NCBI RefSeq assembly: GCF_026212465.1
Contig: NC_080060.1
Location: forward strand, 16,474,195-16,538,194
Direction: 5' to 3'
Length of the DNA: 64,000 bases
Source: Amaranthus tricolor
Lineage: Eukaryota; Streptophyta; Magnoliopsida; Caryophyllales; Amaranthaceae
This document shows, in pieces, positions 62,303 through 64,000 of this stretch. A model generated the notes under the pieces. It saw only the letters and a program-made list of their open reading frames with translations, had not been told where the DNA came from and made no database searches. The first letter of the stretch is position 1. The number at the start of each line of letters is the position of its first letter. The position numbers and the translations under genes were made by a program.

Positions 62303-64000
62303 TTATCTTACAGGTCCAAGTGAGGGGGAACAACTCATGGTATCTCGACAGTGGGTGTTCCAAGCATATGACGGGTGACAAATCTAAATTTCTCTCACTT
62401 GAAGCCTATGATGGGGGAACAGTAACCTTCGGTGACAATATGAAGGGTGAGATAATCGCCAAAGGAAAGGTTGGAAGGTCATGTTCCCACGCCATTGATA
62501 ATGTATTTTTAGTCGAGAATTTGAAACACAACTTACTCAGCATTTCTCAATTTTGTGATAAGGGTAACTCTGTAAACTTTACTTCTGAAAAGTGCATTAT
62601 TTCTAGGAACGACACAGGAGACATCATTCTTGAGGGAATCAGAAAAGGGAACACTTATGTAGTGGACCTGGACACTGTTCCCAGAAACAGTCTAACGTGT
62701 CTAAGTGTTATAGAAGACGACCCACTTCTTTGGCATAAGCGTCTAGGTCATGCTAGTTATTCATTGATTAATACATTAAGATCTAAAGACCTAGTTAGAG
62801 GACTACCATCTATAAAATTCCTTAAGGATGAAATATGTGATCCTTGTGCCAAAGGAAAACAAGTAAGGTCATCTTTTAAACCAAAGAATGTTGTGACCAC
62901 CTCAAAAACGCTTGAATTATTACACATGGATTTATGTGGACCTATGAGAATACAAAGCCGTAGTGGCAAGAGATATGTGTTTGTTATTGTTGATGATTAT
63001 AGTAGATTTACATGGACTTTATTTTTAGTTAGTAAAGATGAAGCCTTTAATGAGTTTGTCTCTTTCGCTAACAAAATACAAAAATCTACCAATAATCAAA
63101 TTGTTCACATAAGGTCAGATCATGGTAAAGAATTTGAAAATTCAAGCTTTATGAGTTATTGCAATGAACATGGAATAAGTCACAATTTTTCCGCCCCTAG
63201 AACACCACAACAAAATGGTGTTGTAGAAAGGAAAAATAGAACTTTAGAAGAAATGGCTAGAACTATGTTAATTGCTAGTGGCTTACCTAGAAATTTTTGG
63301 GCCGAGGCTGTTAATACTGCATGTTATATTTTAAATAGAGTATTGATAAGACCAATCACTTCTAAGACACCCTATGAACTGTTTAAAGGTGTTAAACCAA
63401 ATATTGCCTATTTTCGTGTGTTTGGATGCAAATGTTTTGTACATGTTAATGGAAAACGGAATACAGGTAAATTTGATGAAAGAAGTGATGAAACAGTATT
63501 TCTTGGCTACTCATCTCAAAGTAAGGCATATAGAGTCTATAACAAAAGAACAATGAGTGTGGAAGAATCCGTTCACATAATTTTCGATGAAACTAACTTT
63601 TTGTCAAGTGAACAGGATACAAATAATTTTAAGATAGGTCTTGCAAATTTAGAAGAAGATGATGAAGAATTGAAAGTGCATGATCAAGAAACAGCTGGTG
63701 AACAGCCGGTTCCAGCAGAAGCAGAAAGTACTGATCAAGTTCAGGAACTGCCAGAACATCAGGAACAGCAGATTGTTCCCAATCCAGCTGTTCCCACAGA
63801 TGAGCAGAACAATCCAGTAGCTGAACAGAAAGTTAATCAAGCTGATGAACCAGAACATGCTACTGTTCCCACAAGAGACTTTATGCCAAAACCTTGGAGA
63901 TATCAAAAATACCATCCTCTTGATTTGATTGTAAGTGACTTAAATAAAGGAACACAAACTAGATCTCAAATGAGAAACTTTTGTGCACATTTTGCGTTCC
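62296..64000 (+). CDS. pol: Pol: protease, integrase and start of reverse transcriptase (partial, runs off window)
   Basis: Open without a stop from 62296 (after a TAA at 62293-62295) to the window end, 568 codons. Protease: WYLDSGCSKHMTG with the catalytic Asp at residue 18. GAG-pre-integrase zinc domain: WHKRLGH (HX4H) at about 146-152, then CDPC. Integrase: D212 (LHMDLCGP), D275 (RSDHGKEF) and E311 (NGVVERKNR), with 35 residues between the last two, the DD35E pattern. A low-complexity Glu/Gln/Pro linker follows (about 440-520) and then the first reverse transcriptase residues (YHPLDLI, TRSQMRNFC). Protease before integrase before reverse transcriptase is the copia order. The frame is -1 relative to gag and no ATG starts it in the usual place, so it would need frameshifting, splicing or a mutation explanation. 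All visible catalytic residues are intact. Confidence 0.92.

Larger units (their letters stand above)
58981..64000 (+). mobile_element. Ty1/copia retrotransposon, SIRE/Maximus type (5' part)
   Basis: Begins TGTTGG directly after satellite, with a complete 5' LTR, a tRNA-iMet primer binding site, gag and pol in the order protease, integrase, reverse transcriptase (the copia order). The WYLDSGCSKHMTG protease motif, the large gag and the long LTR point to the SIRE/Maximus lineage. Both coding regions are open as far as they are visible, so this is a recent insertion. The rest of pol, any env-like frame and the 3' LTR lie outside the window, so neither LTR divergence nor the predicted 5-bp target duplication (GTCTC, 58976-58980) can be tested. 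Confidence 0.93.

Noticed and set aside
63374..63556. 60-codon plus-strand open frame inside pol
   Set aside because: It is an off-frame shadow. The pol frame through the same bases is open and carries the end of integrase.

Overview
This is a plant nuclear window, most likely from centromeric or pericentromeric heterochromatin. The evidence is a single AT-rich satellite family in one uniform head-to-tail orientation from base 1 to 58,980, interrupted only by plant-specific mobile elements. The monomer is about 169-170 bp, so I estimate roughly 300 monomers. Species cannot be named from sequence alone; a flowering plant is clear. I see no host protein-coding gene, tRNA, rRNA or CRISPR. The many short minus-strand open frames in the satellite are by-products of a monomer that is not a multiple of three.

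Layout. 1-14,039: satellite in a long higher-order repeat (HOR A), each unit ending in a 240-420 bp TA-rich tract that grew from a few TA steps in one monomer type. 14,040-19,742: a decayed, minus-strand CACTA (En/Spm) DNA transposon with a TNP2 transposase pseudogene, a second gene of the Ptta/En/Spm (Transposase_24) type, a subterminal palindrome array and one surviving terminus; its other end is lost. A diverged satellite fragment lies in the putative intron between its two coding parts. 19,743-22,004: mixed satellite (module M). 22,005-32,716: HOR B, five copies of about 2,142 bp. 32,700-36,690: flanking module P, a second copy of M, a 100-N assembly gap and a second copy of P. 36,690-41,900: HOR D, about 1,183 bp (7 monomers). 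41,900-52,840: HOR C, 2,873 bp (17 monomers), about 3.8 nearly identical copies. 52,840-58,980: diverged HOR C-like satellite.

58,981-64,000 is the 5' part of a Ty1/copia retrotransposon of the SIRE/Maximus type: a complete 1,457-bp 5' LTR, an initiator-Met-tRNA primer binding site, an open 598-codon gag with two distant zinc knuckles around a coiled coil, and pol (protease, integrase, start of reverse transcriptase) open to the window edge in a different frame from gag. It looks much younger than the CACTA element.

The most noteworthy signals are structural: quasi-palindromic TA tracts expanded from a recognisable short ancestor; a satellite fragment inside a transposon intron; three nested HOR periods side by side; a collinear M-B-P super-module that predicts the hidden size of the assembly gap; a strong GGAACA/TGTTCC enrichment across the retrotransposon; and four equal-sized hairpins in its LTR. 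I found no evidence of a new enzymatic or defence system.
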